Positions 1 through 9,425 are shown, counted from the stretch's first letter. The stretch is DNA of 64,000 bases from DATAQC01 sp038232455 (GCA_038232455.1 JBBSHU010000001.1:1-64000), one strand, 5' to 3'. The notes: generated by a model not told the origin, from the letters alone. Numbers and translations are program-made.

Positions 1-861
1 CCCAGTTGTGAGCCTCGTCCACGATTACAAGGTCAAACACCGGCAGTTGAGCGATCAGTGCGGCCGAGACAAGGTCTCGCAGGGTGACGCGGAGCGCAGC
101 TTGAAGGGTGCTGTAGGAGCAGTTTTTTGGGACCGTCTGAACGGCTTGGACTGCCGCCGCCCAAACGTCTTTGCCGCAGCGTCCCTCAATGTGGGTGGCG
201 GACCAGCGATCTTGCCGCTCGGCATCTTGGTGGCCAGAAGAGGCCGCTGTCCGGTCCGGAGTCGATGCACCGCCTGTACGAGGCTTTGATCGAGGTCGCC
301 CGACTCGCCTCCTGCTTGGTCGAACACACGGCTGAGGCGTTGTCGCCATCCCGCCAGGTTGGGATCGCTGCTGAGGGCGAAGGCGGCGCAGTGGTAGCGC
401 TTCTCGGCATCCCTGAACCGCTTGGAGGCGAGGCCAAAGGCGCCATAGCGAATGATGGCCAGCTGCCGACGGGGCGAGCCACGGCTGAGGTCAGCGAGGT
501 CGTCGACGTCGAAGCGGTCCGGGCCGGTAGGCGGGCTAAGGGATAAGGCCTCGTTGGTTACGCAGGCGGCCATGAAATCGCGGACCTCACGCTGCCATTT
601 CCTGCGCAGCTCTTCATTGGGCACGAGCACCGCCACCCGGGCCGGGCGACCGACAGGCTTGAGAGCAGCAGCCACGGCCAGGGCGACATAGGTCTTGCCC
701 ATGCCGACCTCATCGGCCAAGAGCTGCACGGGACGTCGCCCGAGGCGCCGAAGCAGTTCCACGGCGGTCACGGTCTGGCGGTCGATGTCCTCCACCCGAA
801 CCGCCGTGACGTCGGCCGCGTGCCGGTTCATGCCGGCAAGGTCGATCCCGTGCAAGATCAA
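1..861 (-). CDS. Superfamily 2 helicase/ATPase, 5' part, frame-broken and cut by window edge
   Basis: The protein starts at a TTG (859-861) that overlaps the stop of the upstream PLD gene. Residues 49-57 read ADEVGMGKT, a Walker A motif of SNF2/DEAD-type ATPases, followed by motif Ia-like VLVPNEELRRKW. The first frame ends at a stop at 55-57 after losing protein-like composition below about position 250. In another frame, bases 2-22 encode IVDEAHNW, the DEAH Walker B motif, and that frame is open and protein-like up to about 250. The two frames differ as if one base were missing between about 130 and 260. The helicase C-terminal half lies outside the window. I infer a nucleic-acid-dependent ATPase working with the PLD-like protein. 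A frame break could be real decay or a sequence error. Confidence 0.75.
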
Positions 862-2769
862 GTCCCCTTTCGCAGGCGCCGGAGGCGCTTTGGGGTCGTC
901 CCCGACTCCATTCGGTGGAGCAGGGCGTCGATCAGCAGGGCTAGTTCCTTGCGGAGAGGGGCCAGCGCAGTCACGACGACCGGGGCGGTAGCCAGACGCG
1001 AGAACAGCAACTCGATTTCGATGCTTGCGAACGCAGCGGCGGTAAGGTCAGGCCGACGTCGGTCCCCGCCGTTGAGTCCAGCCGGCGGGCAAGGTCGAGG
1101 ATGCCGCCGGCTCCGGCCAGACGCAGCTCGATGAGACGACGGGGCGGGTCCGTCGCGAAAAAGGCCTTGAGCGGAGCCTCGGCGGCGGTGATGACCTCAA
1201 TCGTCTCGCGGGCTCGGTGGACGGGTTTGCGGGGTACTACCCGTCGGGCCAACCCAGGCGCGGGACCTTCACCGCCCTCCGGCTCGTCCGTGCCGTCGTC
1301 AGGGTCATCGGATGGTCGCCCGAGCGGATTACGGCGAAGCCTGTCGAGGAGCGAGTCCAGGTCGGTCGCTCCCGCCTCAGCCCTTACGAGCAGCTTGAGG
1401 TCGTCAGAGATCACCACCGGGACTGGGAGCCGAGTCCCAGATGAGCTGACGACGGTGACCTCCGGACGACGAAGCAGCCAGCCGACAGTGTCGGCTTCGA
1501 AATCAAGCTCCTGTCTCGTACGCTGTAGGAGCAAACGGACTGGGCCCCCGCTAGGCACCTCGAGATATGCGTTTCGGGCCGGCGTTGGTTCACACGTGAG
1601 CTCGAGGACTCCTCCGTTCCGGAGGTGGGCGGTGGCGTAGGAATCAGCGAATGGCGCCGCAGAGGCTGATGCCGGGTCGTCAGGGTCGACCACCGCCGGC
1701 GGTGGCTGGATGCTCTCGGCGGCTGAGCCCTTGAGGAGCGGTCCGATCTCAGCGACGACACCGAGCTCGACGTTAGGCCTGCCGGCCAGGGCCAGACCCT
1801 GCACCGTGGCGTTCGCCGACCCGACGTAGGAACGCCATTGCTGCCCGGTCCGAAGGCTGAACTGTTTGGCGTGCAGTAGCCGCCGAGAGACGGCATCGAC
1901 GGGGGAGTTCGGGTCGTTGGGAGCGGCTGCGACCTCCATTTTTACCCCGGCGCATCGGGAGCTCGTCGCCATGGCGTCGGGGAGTTCGAGCACCGCCGTA
2001 CCCGGAGCGGCCCGACCGACGAGCGTGACGTCCGGAGCGAGCCTGCGAAGCTCTGCCACCACCCGGGCGGACCCGGGTGCATCAGCTGGCCAGAAGGGCG
2101 AGGTGACGATGAGCTCCTCGCCGGGGGCCAAGCCATCGAGAGGGTGGCCGTTGAAGGGCTTTCCGGACCAGACGACGTGTGGGTCACCGCTGGTCGGCGG
2201 TGGAAGGCGACTCGCCAGTTCGGCCGCAGCTTCCGCGAAGCGCATCTCCTTGATGGCGAGGGCAAGGAGGCGCAGCCCACGGGCCAGCTCGGCGATGGCC
2301 GCAGCCGCTTGCCGCTCGGCGACCGTGACCGGTTGGCGTGGTGCCGTCCAGGCGACGCCCATCTCGATGTTGCTGCACCACGAGCCATCGGTCAGGTTGG
2401 CTGAGGTGACCAAGGCGTGCAGGTTTGATCGGCTCGCAGCGAGGAGGCACTTGGCGTGCTGCACGCCGAGGCGCCGCGTTGGCCAGAGGTGGCGGTCGAC
2501 CCAAGCAGGCGTGGCGCCGGGAGAGGGACAACCTGGATTACGCCAACGAACGGGTTCCCGAGAGCGTCGCGCACTACATCTGCGCTGATCCGTCGCCGGA
2601 GGGATTGTCCCGCTCGGTCCAGGTTGAGCTCCCCAGCCAGGGCCGGCAGGACGCCTGTGTGAACGAAAAACTCGCTGTCAAAGTTGAACGTAGTAGCCAG
2701 GATGATCTCGAAGGTTCCGTCTTGGCTCATACCGGAGACGAGGTCGAGCAGACGGGCGGTATCGGTCAC
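858..2769 (-). pseudogene. Phospholipase-D-like nuclease/phosphodiesterase with two frame breaks
   Basis: The GTG start (2767-2769) overlaps the stop of the upstream gene as GTGA. Three frame segments join into one protein of roughly 635 residues. Segment one (2769 to about 2520) reads into a cytosine/thymine-rich run near 2515-2525. Segment two (about 2520 to 1060) carries two PLD-type motifs, HAKCLLA followed by TSANLT, and HAKQFSL followed by GSANAT. Segment three (about 1060 to 858) ends with RKGT and a TGA overlapping the helicase start. Each junction is equivalent to one missing base. PLD-superfamily proteins use paired HxK motifs to cleave phosphodiesters, including DNA. Linkage to a helicase suggests a nucleic acid substrate. 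The intact downstream overlaps argue that this was recently a working gene. Confidence 0.72.
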
Positions 2770-4112
2770 AGCGCAACGCCGGCTGCGGCGATTTCCCGGG
2801 CGAGCCCACGGAGGTTCAACAGCCGGAAGTCGTGGCCTCGGGGGGCGCTGGCCAGGTCGAACGGTCGGTAGCCCGGGTTGGGGGTGGCGGCGGCTCGGAC
2901 CAAGTGGCCTCCCCGCCAGTCGAGCCACGGAGGCCGACCTTTGGCCTCTTGTACGCGCCGATGGCGGTCGACGAGGATCTCGACCGCCTCCCAGGGGTGA
3001 TGAGCTTCGGCCACGCGCCGGCCGAGGTCGACGAGTTCATGGTCGACGCCGCCCCGCTCCAGGTCCTCGACCGCTTGTTGCGCGTCGGCCTTCCAGTCGT
3101 CGAGCACATCGAGAAGTGCGGAACTCTTGCGGATTTCCGAGGGCTCGACGCTCCCGGCTTGTGAGGCGACCTCGACGGCGGCGTCGAGCGGCCGGCTCAG
3201 GGCAGCGTAGGTCTGCTCAAGGGCGACGGCTGCGGACGCCTGCACGCGGAACCGGGGGGTCCCTCCAAGCCTCGCTAGAAGCGCGTCCTGGCTTTGTTGG
3301 CCATTTCGGAGGGTCTTTGCCGCTGCTCGGCGGTTGACGTCGTTGCTGAGTGCGTCCCATGCTGCCTCGGCCGTATGCCGGTCGATTGCGGCGAATAGGC
3401 CAGCTCTCTGGCCGAAGTCCCGCATCGCCACCGACGGCGCGCTCTTCACCCGAACCAAGGCTGCGGGGCGCAGGCCGGAGGACTCCACGTCGGCGACAAA
3501 GGTGTCGCTCAGGCGCTGGCCCAGGCTAGTTACTGAACCTGCGTCCAGAAGGAGGAGGTTGTGCGCGGACCTGCGGTACAGGCCGAGAGCGCCGGCGCGG
3601 CCCTGGCTCCCCCGTTGGAACAGCGGATAGTCGAGCCCTTGGCGCGCCTTGGCCGCCTCCGCCGCGGATCGGACGTAGGTGATACCGAGCAGCCCCGAGC
3701 CGCTGTGGTCACCGGCTGCTTTGTCAGCGAGGTAGGAGGCAAGCGCCCATGTTCGCTCGAGGCGCAAAACCACGTCGCGGGAGTCAGCCACTCCCGCCTC
3801 GGCGGCAATGCGAATACCGGCGGCCACCAGTTGGTAGTAGCGCACCGAGCGGGTAAACACGGTCAGGCCTGGGGCGAAGTGTTCGGCGAGGCGCTCAGCT
3901 GATGCTGCGAATCCCAGTGCGTCCTGGCTGACCGGATCCTTGGGGACATCCCCCAGGCTCGCAACGATGCGTATCGTCGCCGTGTTCGACCCCTTCTGAG
4001 CGATTACGACCCCCGAGAGCTCAACGCAATGAACCAGCATCCGCGGGGCCAGGCTAAGGACCGCGCCGCCGACCGAGCGTACCCGGTTGATACTGACGTT
4101 CGGCGGGGTCAT
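2766..4112 (-). CDS. Unknown protein, first gene of helicase-PLD operon
   Basis: This 448-residue protein is the promoter-proximal gene of the accessory operon and ends in a GTGA overlap with the PLD gene. I do not recognise it with certainty. Residues around 75-100 contain APGLTVFTRSVRYYQ, and the rest is largely helical with an acidic/Arg-rich C-terminal third. The pattern of a short N-terminal segment followed by an 'LxPGxTxxTxRARYY'-like stretch reminds me of DUF6361-type proteins seen beside helicases and PLD proteins, but that is recall only. No signal peptide or membrane segment is seen. The first 40 or so codons may be extraneous, because the likely island junction lies at about 4100-4115; a downstream start is possible. 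Confidence 0.7.
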   Translation of the reverse strand: MTPPNVSINRVRSVGGAVLSLAPRMLVHCVELSGVVIAQKGSNTATIRIVASLGDVPKDPVSQDALGFAASAERLAEHFAPGLTVFTRSVRYYQLVAAGIRIAAEAGVADSRDVVLRLERTWALASYLADKAAGDHSGSGLLGITYVRSAAEAAKARQGLDYPLFQRGSQGRAGALGLYRRSAHNLLLLDAGSVTSLGQRLSDTFVADVESSGLRPAALVRVKSAPSVAMRDFGQRAGLFAAIDRHTAEAAWDALSNDVNRRAAAKTLRNGQQSQDALLARLGGTPRFRVQASAAVALEQTYAALSRPLDAAVEVASQAGSVEPSEIRKSSALLDVLDDWKADAQQAVEDLERGGVDHELVDLGRRVAEAHHPWEAVEILVDRHRRVQEAKGRPPWLDWRGGHLVRAAATPNPGYRPFDLASAPRGHDFRLLNLRGLAREIAAAGVAL

Positions 4113-4252
4113 GGTTCGCGGGCGGCGTGGTGGACCGCACCGATACCGGTGACCACATGGGCTTCCCTCTTCGCGACGGCGAGAGCGGGCCGTGGTCGGG
4201 GCAGTTGGGCTTCCGGCAGGTGGTCGGCATCGAGCCCGGCCACGACGCCTAA
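4109..4252 (+). pseudogene. 3' remnant, possibly of a flavin reductase
   Basis: An open frame of 47 codons with no start codon of its own begins where the accessory operon ends and stops at TAA 4250-4252. It contains TGDHMGFPL and finishes with a GIEPGHDA-like tail. Both are features I associate with the C-terminal part of flavin-reductase-domain proteins, but this is a recall-level match. The codon composition is coding-like in this frame. It is interpreted as what is left of a host gene whose 5' part was replaced by the incoming operon. It could be a chance frame. Confidence 0.35.
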
Positions 4253-4268
4253 CGCACCCACGTGGACC

Positions 4269-5897
4269 TCAATTAGCGTCAGCGCCATGTCGATGAGTGC
4301 TCCGGAGTGGACCGATCTGCTCGACCCCGACGAGGAGACGCTGCGTCAGGCGTGGACCGATCGCCTCCATCCCCAAGCCGTCGACGATCTTCTCGAGCCG
4401 TCCGTGCACGGTGACGAGCCCCGACCGAAGCTGGAGACCCACGGCGCCGGCCAGTCCCCACGGGCGGGAAACCCGTCGCTCGGTGATCAGCGACAGCGTC
4501 ACGTCGGTGAGCATCAGTAGATCTCGTTCGATGCCCTCACCGCCTGGCGCCCGGCCCGCTCCGCCGCTCCCGCGGCGCAGCGTGTACCGCAGCACTCGCA
4601 TCGGATACGCGCGTTCTAACGCCTCAATTGGTGTATTTTGGGTGTTGGTCATGCCAGTGTGTACTCCACTCATCCCCGCTTTCGGGGAGTCAGAGTTGAC
4701 CGTGTTGGTCATCCCCGTGTGCACCCCGCTCATCCCCGGGGGCCCGCCCGGGCGGCCACCCTGGCCGCCGCCGACCGTCTCGTAGTACACCCAGGCTCCC
4801 GCCCCCGGATCGGCGCCGCCCAGCAGGGTGTTGTTCATCGTCCCCTGGCCGGCCGCTCCCACCCGATCGGGCACGGCCTGGGCCAGCGCCCCGAGGCACA
4901 CGTCGGCCACGCGGGCGCTCACTTCCACGTTGCCGGCTCCAACCGCCGCCGGTGGGAGGGCATTGACCACCGTCGCCGGGGGGGCGAACACCCGCACTGG
5001 GCGCATGACGCCGCCGTTGGCCGGGATGGTAGGGTCGACGGCGGAGCGCAGGGCGAACGACACCGCGCTCACCGTGACCGCCTCGACGGCGTTCACGTTG
5101 CCGGCCCGTTGGGCCTCGGTCCCGGTGAAGTCGAAGCTGGCGGTTGGGCCATCGACGGTGAGGGTGACGACGACCCGGGCCGGTTGTTGCTGGCCCTCGC
5201 CGGCGCCGGTGGAGTCGAGCTGGTCCTCGAAGGTCCAGGAGCCGTCGGGGACGGCGTCGAGGGCGGCCCGCATCCGGCGCTCGCCGTAGTCGGTGATCTC
5301 GTCGAGCGGGGCGTCGGCGAAGGCGGCCAGTCGCTCCACCCCGACCACGTTGGCCCCCCGTTGGGCATCGAGATCACCGCGCCGCTCGTCGGGGGTACGG
5401 GAATTGGCCACGAGGAGGGCGACGACCTGCTCGGTGAGAAGGACGGGCGGGATGCGCAAACCCTCCTGGTAGATCTCGGTGGCGTCGGCGGGCATCGACC
5501 CCGGGGCCATGCCGCCCACATCGGCGTGGTGGGCCCGGTTGGCCGCCCATCCCACGAGGGTGTGGTCGCGGAAGACGGGGGCGACCAGGGTGAGGTCGTT
5601 GAGGTGGGTGCCGCCACAGAACGGGTCGTTGAGCACGACCTGGTCGCCAGGGCCCAGGGAGTGGCCGAGGGCGTCGATGGCCGCCCGGACCGACGCCGGC
5701 ATCGAGCCGAGGTGCACGGGGATGTGCTCGGCCTGGACGAGCAGCTCGCCGGCGGGCGTGAACAGGGCAGCCGAACAGTCGGCCCGTTCTTTGATGTTGG
5801 GGCTGAAGGCGGCCCGGCGCAGCACCGCCCCCATCTCCTCGGCCACGCCGGTGAGGCGGGAGACGAGGATCGCCAGGGCCGCGGGCTCGAGGCTCAT
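4269..5897 (-). CDS. hyuB: Hydantoinase B/oxoprolinase subunit, 3'-truncated
   Basis: The likely start is ATG 5895-5897, which overlaps the hyuA stop as ATGA. HyuB/oxoprolinase proteins work with HyuA in ATP-dependent opening of hydantoin or 5-oxoproline rings. The family core is present: IKERADCSAALF, DPFCGGTHLNDL, NRAHHADVGG and the VHTGMTNT region. After RPWGLAG (about 4446) the usual C-terminal segment is missing and is replaced by antisense of a corA fragment, ending at an accidental stop at 4269. A 60-bp tandem duplication repeats GMSGVHTGMTNT in the middle. Together with the hyuA frame break, this suggests a decaying operon. The first 30 codons of the longer open frame belong to the hyuA overlap and are not used. 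Confidence 0.8.
   Translation of the reverse strand: MSLEPAALAILVSRLTGVAEEMGAVLRRAAFSPNIKERADCSAALFTPAGELLVQAEHIPVHLGSMPASVRAAIDALGHSLGPGDQVVLNDPFCGGTHLNDLTLVAPVFRDHTLVGWAANRAHHADVGGMAPGSMPADATEIYQEGLRIPPVLLTEQVVALLVANSRTPDERRGDLDAQRGANVVGVERLAAFADAPLDEITDYGERRMRAALDAVPDGSWTFEDQLDSTGAGEGQQQPARVVVTLTVDGPTASFDFTGTEAQRAGNVNAVEAVTVSAVSFALRSAVDPTIPANGGVMRPVRVFAPPATVVNALPPAAVGAGNVEVSARVADVCLGALAQAVPDRVGAAGQGTMNNTLLGGADPGAGAWVYYETVGGGQGGRPGGPPGMSGVHTGMTNTVNSDSPKAGMSGVHTGMTNTQNTPIEALERAYPMRVLRYTLRRGSGGAGRAPGGEGIERDLLMLTDVTLSLITERRVSRPWGLAGAVGLQLRSGLVTVHGRLEKIVDGLGMEAIGPRLTQRLLVGVEQIGPLRSTHRHGADAN
4287..4445 (+). pseudogene. corA: 5' fragment of CorA-type magnesium transporter gene
   Basis: An ATG at 4287 (second in-frame ATG at 4293) opens a frame whose first 53 residues resemble the N-terminus of CorA-family Mg2+ transporters: WTDLLDPDEETL, then RLHPQAVDDLL, then EPRPKLETHG. 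This matches the family pattern of 'W-DL-P...', 'HP-A--D-L' and 'RPKLE'. After codon 53 the similarity stops abruptly and the sequence becomes the antisense of hyuB. The transmembrane GxN region of CorA is absent, so this cannot be a functional transporter. It appears to be one side of a deletion that joined the interior of corA to the interior of the convergent hyuB. Confidence 0.6.
4642..4738 (-). repeat. 60-bp tandem duplication inside hyuB
   Basis: A 37-base unit at 4642-4678 recurs at 4702-4738 with five mismatches. The offset is exactly 60 bases, so the reading frame is kept. It encodes GMSGVHTGMTNT twice, separated by VNSDSPKA. Family members normally carry this segment once, so the second copy is an insertion near a conserved region of the protein. 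The five mismatches indicate that the duplication is not brand new. Confidence 0.85.
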
Positions 5898-7746
5898 CGG
5901 GCCCGAGCGGCCCTTGGAGCGGGGTCTCGGGTCAGGACCCAGCTCCCGTCGGCTTCCACCCGGCCCGACCACCCCTCGGGCACCCACACCGTGCAGTCGG
6001 CTCAGCGACGACCGCCGGGCCCTCGATGGGACGGCGGGGCGCGGGCGGCGGCCCGAGGTCGGCGACGTCGACCGACGGCGCGGCCAGAGCTCGGGCCCGT
6101 AGGGCCGTCACCTCGATCGGCGCTCCGGCCCGGGAGTACCCGTTGCGACGCCGGTGCTCGTCATCGAAGTCGTCGATGCCGGCCACGGTGAGCTCGTGGC
6201 TTTGCCCGGCGTACCGGCAATCGATGGAGGTGGTGACCTCGACTGCGTCGCCAGCGCCGTTGGCCACCACCTCGCGAGCTCGGGCGGCCAGTTCGGCCAG
6301 GGCGACGTCGATGCCGGCATGGTCGCCGGGTGTGCGCCACGATCGCACCAGGTCGCGCTGGCGAGGTGAGCACAGCAGGCCCACCGCCGACAGCACCCCG
6401 GCCCGCGGCGGGACCACCACCGCGCCGATCCCCGTCCCCTCGGCGATGGCACAGGCGTGCAGGGGACCGGCCCCGCCGAACGCCACGAGAGCCAGCCCGG
6501 CCGGGTCGACACCCCGCTCCACCGAGACGGCGCGCACGGCCCGTTCCATGGCCGCGTCGACCACGGCCGCCACCCCCTCGGCGGTCACCCCGGCCCAATC
6601 CAGGGCAGCGTCGGCCGCCTCCCTGTCCAGGGCATCGAGGCCGCCGAAGGCCAGGCCGGGAGGGATACGGCCCAGGACCAGGTCGGCGTCGGTGACAGTG
6701 GGTCGAGTACCACCCCGGCCGTAACAGGCGGGGCCGGGGTCGGCACCGGCGCTGGCCGGGCCGACCACCAGCGCCCCTCCGGGATCGAGGCCGGCCAGAG
6801 AACCACCGCCCGCCCCGATGGTGTGGATATCGAGGGCGGGAAGTCGGATCGGCAGGCCCGCGGCAACCCGTCCCGGCGCGGGCTCGGGAGACCCTCCCCG
6901 CACCAGGCACACGTCGGTGCTCGTGCCGCCCATGTCGAAGGTGACGGCATCGGCGTAGCCCGCCGACGCGGCGGCGGCCGCTCCCGCACGGACACCGCCG
7001 GCCGGTCCGGACAGCAGCAACGCCCCGGGCAGCTCAGCCGCCTCGCCGACGGGCAGCAGCCCGCCCGCCGAAGTCATCACCAGCACCTCGCCGGCAAACC
7101 CGATCAGAGATCGCAGGTACCGCCGGCAGCGCGGACGGAGGTAGGCGTTCACCACCGTGGTCACGGTGCGCTCGTATTCGCGGAACTCGGGCGACACCTC
7201 CGACGAGCAGCTCACGTCGTCGAACCCCCGGTCGGCCAGCACCGCGGCGACCGCCCGCTCGTGGCCGGGATCGAGATCGGCATGGATCAGGCAGACCGCG
7301 ACCGAGTCGACGTCGCCGGGAACGGCTGGGACAGCCCCGGGATCGAGCACCTCGATCTCCGCGCCGGTGGCGTCCAGGCGCCCACCGACCTCCAGGCGCA
7401 GTTCCCTGGGAACGAGGGCGAGAGGCCGGTCGACAGTGATGTCGTACAGCGACGGTCGGTCCTGGCGGGCGATCTCGATGACGTCGGAGAACCCGGCCGT
7501 GGTGACGAGGGCCACTCGTCCTCCCCGCCGCTCCAGAAGTGCATTGGTGGCCACTGTGGTGCCGTGGGCCAGGAGGCTCGGTCGTCCGGCCCCGTTCCCG
7601 GACGGAGTGTCCAAGTCGGCCAACGCGGCCAGGCCCTCGGCCACGGCCAGGCTGGGGTCGTCGGGGGTGGAGAGGACCTTCACGACCCGACCGTCGTCGG
7701 TGACGATGTCGGTGAAGGTGCCCCCGGTGTCGGCCCCGCAGCGCAT
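5894..7746 (-). pseudogene. hyuA: Hydantoinase A/oxoprolinase subunit, frame break near C-terminus
   Basis: The start is ATG 7744-7746, giving MRCGADTGGTFTDIV, the actin-like ATP-binding motif of HyuA; FDMGGTSTDV follows near residue 265. The protein is full length up to about position 6003, where the frame runs into a non-family Arg/Gly-rich tail. One missing base at about 5997-6003 restores TVWVPEGWSG and a stop at 5894-5896 that overlaps the hyuB start as ATGA. HyuA is the ATPase subunit for hydantoin or 5-oxoproline hydrolysis with HyuB. Only the last 35 or so residues are affected, so activity might survive. The aat gene starts divergently 20 bases away. Confidence 0.8.
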
Positions 7747-7766
7747 CGGGGGCGAGACTAGGCGGC

Positions 7767-8513
7767 GTGCTCCGGTCCTCCGACGTTGTCCCGGCCTGGG
7801 CCCGACCCGCACAGCCGGTGGGCCCGTCGCCGTGGTTGCTGCCCGACCCGGGCGACGATCCCACCGGGCTGGTGGGCTTCGGCGCCGACATGGCCCCGGA
7901 GACCCTGGTCGACGCCTACCGCCGGGGCATCTTCCCCTGGCCCCACGAGGGAGTGACGGTGCCGTGGTTCTCGCCCGACCCTCGGGCAGTCATCTTGGCG
8001 GACAGCGTCCATGTGAGTCGATCACTGGCCCATCGTCTGCGGCATTCGGAGTGGGAGACCACCGTCGACCGTGAATTCTCGTCGGTGGTCGAAGGCTGCC
8101 GCGTACGCCCCGGCGAAGGCACGTGGATCACCGACGAGATGGCAGCCGCCTATGGCCGCCTCCAGCGACTGGGCTGGGCCCACAGCCTCGAGGTGTGGGA
8201 GGGCTCCCGGCTGGTGGGCGGCATGTACGGCGTGCGGGTGGGCGGATGCTTCACCGGCGAGTCCATGTTCCACCGCGCCTCCGACGGGTCCAAGGTGGCC
8301 CTGGTCGATCTGGCCCGGCGCTGGCACGCGGCAGGTGGCGCGTTCGTCGACGTGCAGCTGGCCACCGACCACCTGTTCCGCATGGGGGCCCTCGAAGTGG
8401 TCCGCGCCCGCTTCCTGGCCATGCTGGCCGAGGTGCGCGACCACCCGGTGGCCATGCGCGTCGATCGCCTCCCGGTGAGCCGCCTGGTCGAGCCCGGCGA
8501 CGGCACTGTCTGA
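7767..8513 (+). CDS. aat: Leucyl/phenylalanyl-tRNA--protein transferase
   Basis: This 248-residue protein transfers Leu or Phe from aminoacyl-tRNA to N-terminal Lys or Arg of proteins, marking them for ClpS/ClpAP-type degradation. Family features are DLLVGFGAD-like GLVGFGADM near residue 37, YRRGIFPWP, VPWFSPDPRAV, ITDEMAAAYGRL and GGMYGVRVGG followed by GESMF. Length matches the family. The GTG start at 7767 lies 20 bases from the divergent hyuA start, so the two promoters must overlap. It ends back to back with the convergent beta-propeller gene. Confidence 0.93.
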   Translation: MLRSSDVVPAWARPAQPVGPSPWLLPDPGDDPTGLVGFGADMAPETLVDAYRRGIFPWPHEGVTVPWFSPDPRAVILADSVHVSRSLAHRLRHSEWETTVDREFSSVVEGCRVRPGEGTWITDEMAAAYGRLQRLGWAHSLEVWEGSRLVGGMYGVRVGGCFTGESMFHRASDGSKVALVDLARRWHAAGGAFVDVQLATDHLFRMGALEVVRARFLAMLAEVRDHPVAMRVDRLPVSRLVEPGDGTV

Positions 8514-9425
8514 CTACCAGGGGTCCGAGCGTACGACAACAAGCCCGCGAGGGGCCCGTACCGCCCCGCCTGAAAAGAGCGTGGTGTGCGAGCCGGTCAG
8601 GTGATCGACACGGATCACACCACCGTCGCCGCTGAACGCCTCGGAATCGGTGACCAGGATTTGGCCGTCGGCCTCGATGGCAAGCCCCTCCGGGGCCACG
8701 AAACCACTTCCCGACGACACCTCCGTCTGGGTCCCGGTCACCGGGTCGACGCGGATCACACCACCGCCGCCGCCGAACGCGTTGGCGTCGGCGACAAGGA
8801 TGGACCCGGCGGCTTCGACCGCCACTCCGATCGGATCGACGAAGTCACCACCCGATGACACCACCTTGCGGACACCGCTGACCGGGTCGATGCGGACCAG
8901 CCGACCGCCGGCGGCATCACCCGAACCGGGGGCCAACTTCTGTTCGATAACGAGGATCTTGCCGTTCGCCTCGAGAGTGATCCTTACCCCTCGCAGAGGA
9001 AGTGGGACCGCCTGCACCTCACCGATCGAGAGCATGGTCTGCGCACCCGTGGCGGCGTGAACCCGGATCACGCCGCCGCGACCCGAGGCGTGGGCGTCGA
9101 CAACCAGGAGATTCCCGCTGGCCTCGACGGCGACGTCGAACGGGTTGGAGAACAGGCCCGCCGACGACACTGTGGTCTGCGCCCCCGTCACCGGATCAAC
9201 CCGGATCACGCCACCATGGCCGCCGAACGCGTCGCAATCGGCGACCACGACGCTGCCGTTCGCCTCGACAGCGAGTCCCAACGGGGCGACGAAGGCACCG
9301 GCCGACGACAGCACGGACTGTGCCCCCGTGGCCTGATCGACCCGGAAGACCGCCCTCGTCCCACCCGCCGCCTCGGTCCCGGTGACCAGGATGACGCCCG
9401 CAACAGGATATGCCTCGGACGCCAT
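8514..9425 (-). CDS. NHL/SMP-30-like beta-propeller repeat protein
   Basis: The 303-residue protein is built from about six repeats of 45 or so residues. Each has a pattern like GGVIRVDPVTG followed by 15-20 residues and then LAVEANGxILVAD. Such repeats fold as blades of a beta-propeller. No catalytic residues or signal peptide are evident, so location and ligand are unknown; streptogramin lyase-like and NHL proteins share this look. An AAAGGGG element about eight bases before ATG 9425 fits a ribosome site. Repeats are strongly alike at the DNA level, suggesting internal duplication. It is convergent with aat, with no spacer. Confidence 0.8.
   Translation of the reverse strand: MASEAYPVAGVILVTGTEAAGGTRAVFRVDQATGAQSVLSSAGAFVAPLGLAVEANGSVVVADCDAFGGHGGVIRVDPVTGAQTTVSSAGLFSNPFDVAVEASGNLLVVDAHASGRGGVIRVHAATGAQTMLSIGEVQAVPLPLRGVRITLEANGKILVIEQKLAPGSGDAAGGRLVRIDPVSGVRKVVSSGGDFVDPIGVAVEAAGSILVADANAFGGGGGVIRVDPVTGTQTEVSSGSGFVAPEGLAIEADGQILVTDSEAFSGDGGVIRVDHLTGSHTTLFSGGAVRAPRGLVVVRSDPW

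Noticed and set aside
4638..7761. Long plus-strand open frames opposite hyuA and hyuB
   Set aside because: Low-complexity His/Arg/Gly products with no motifs; clear antisense shadows of the hydantoinase genes.
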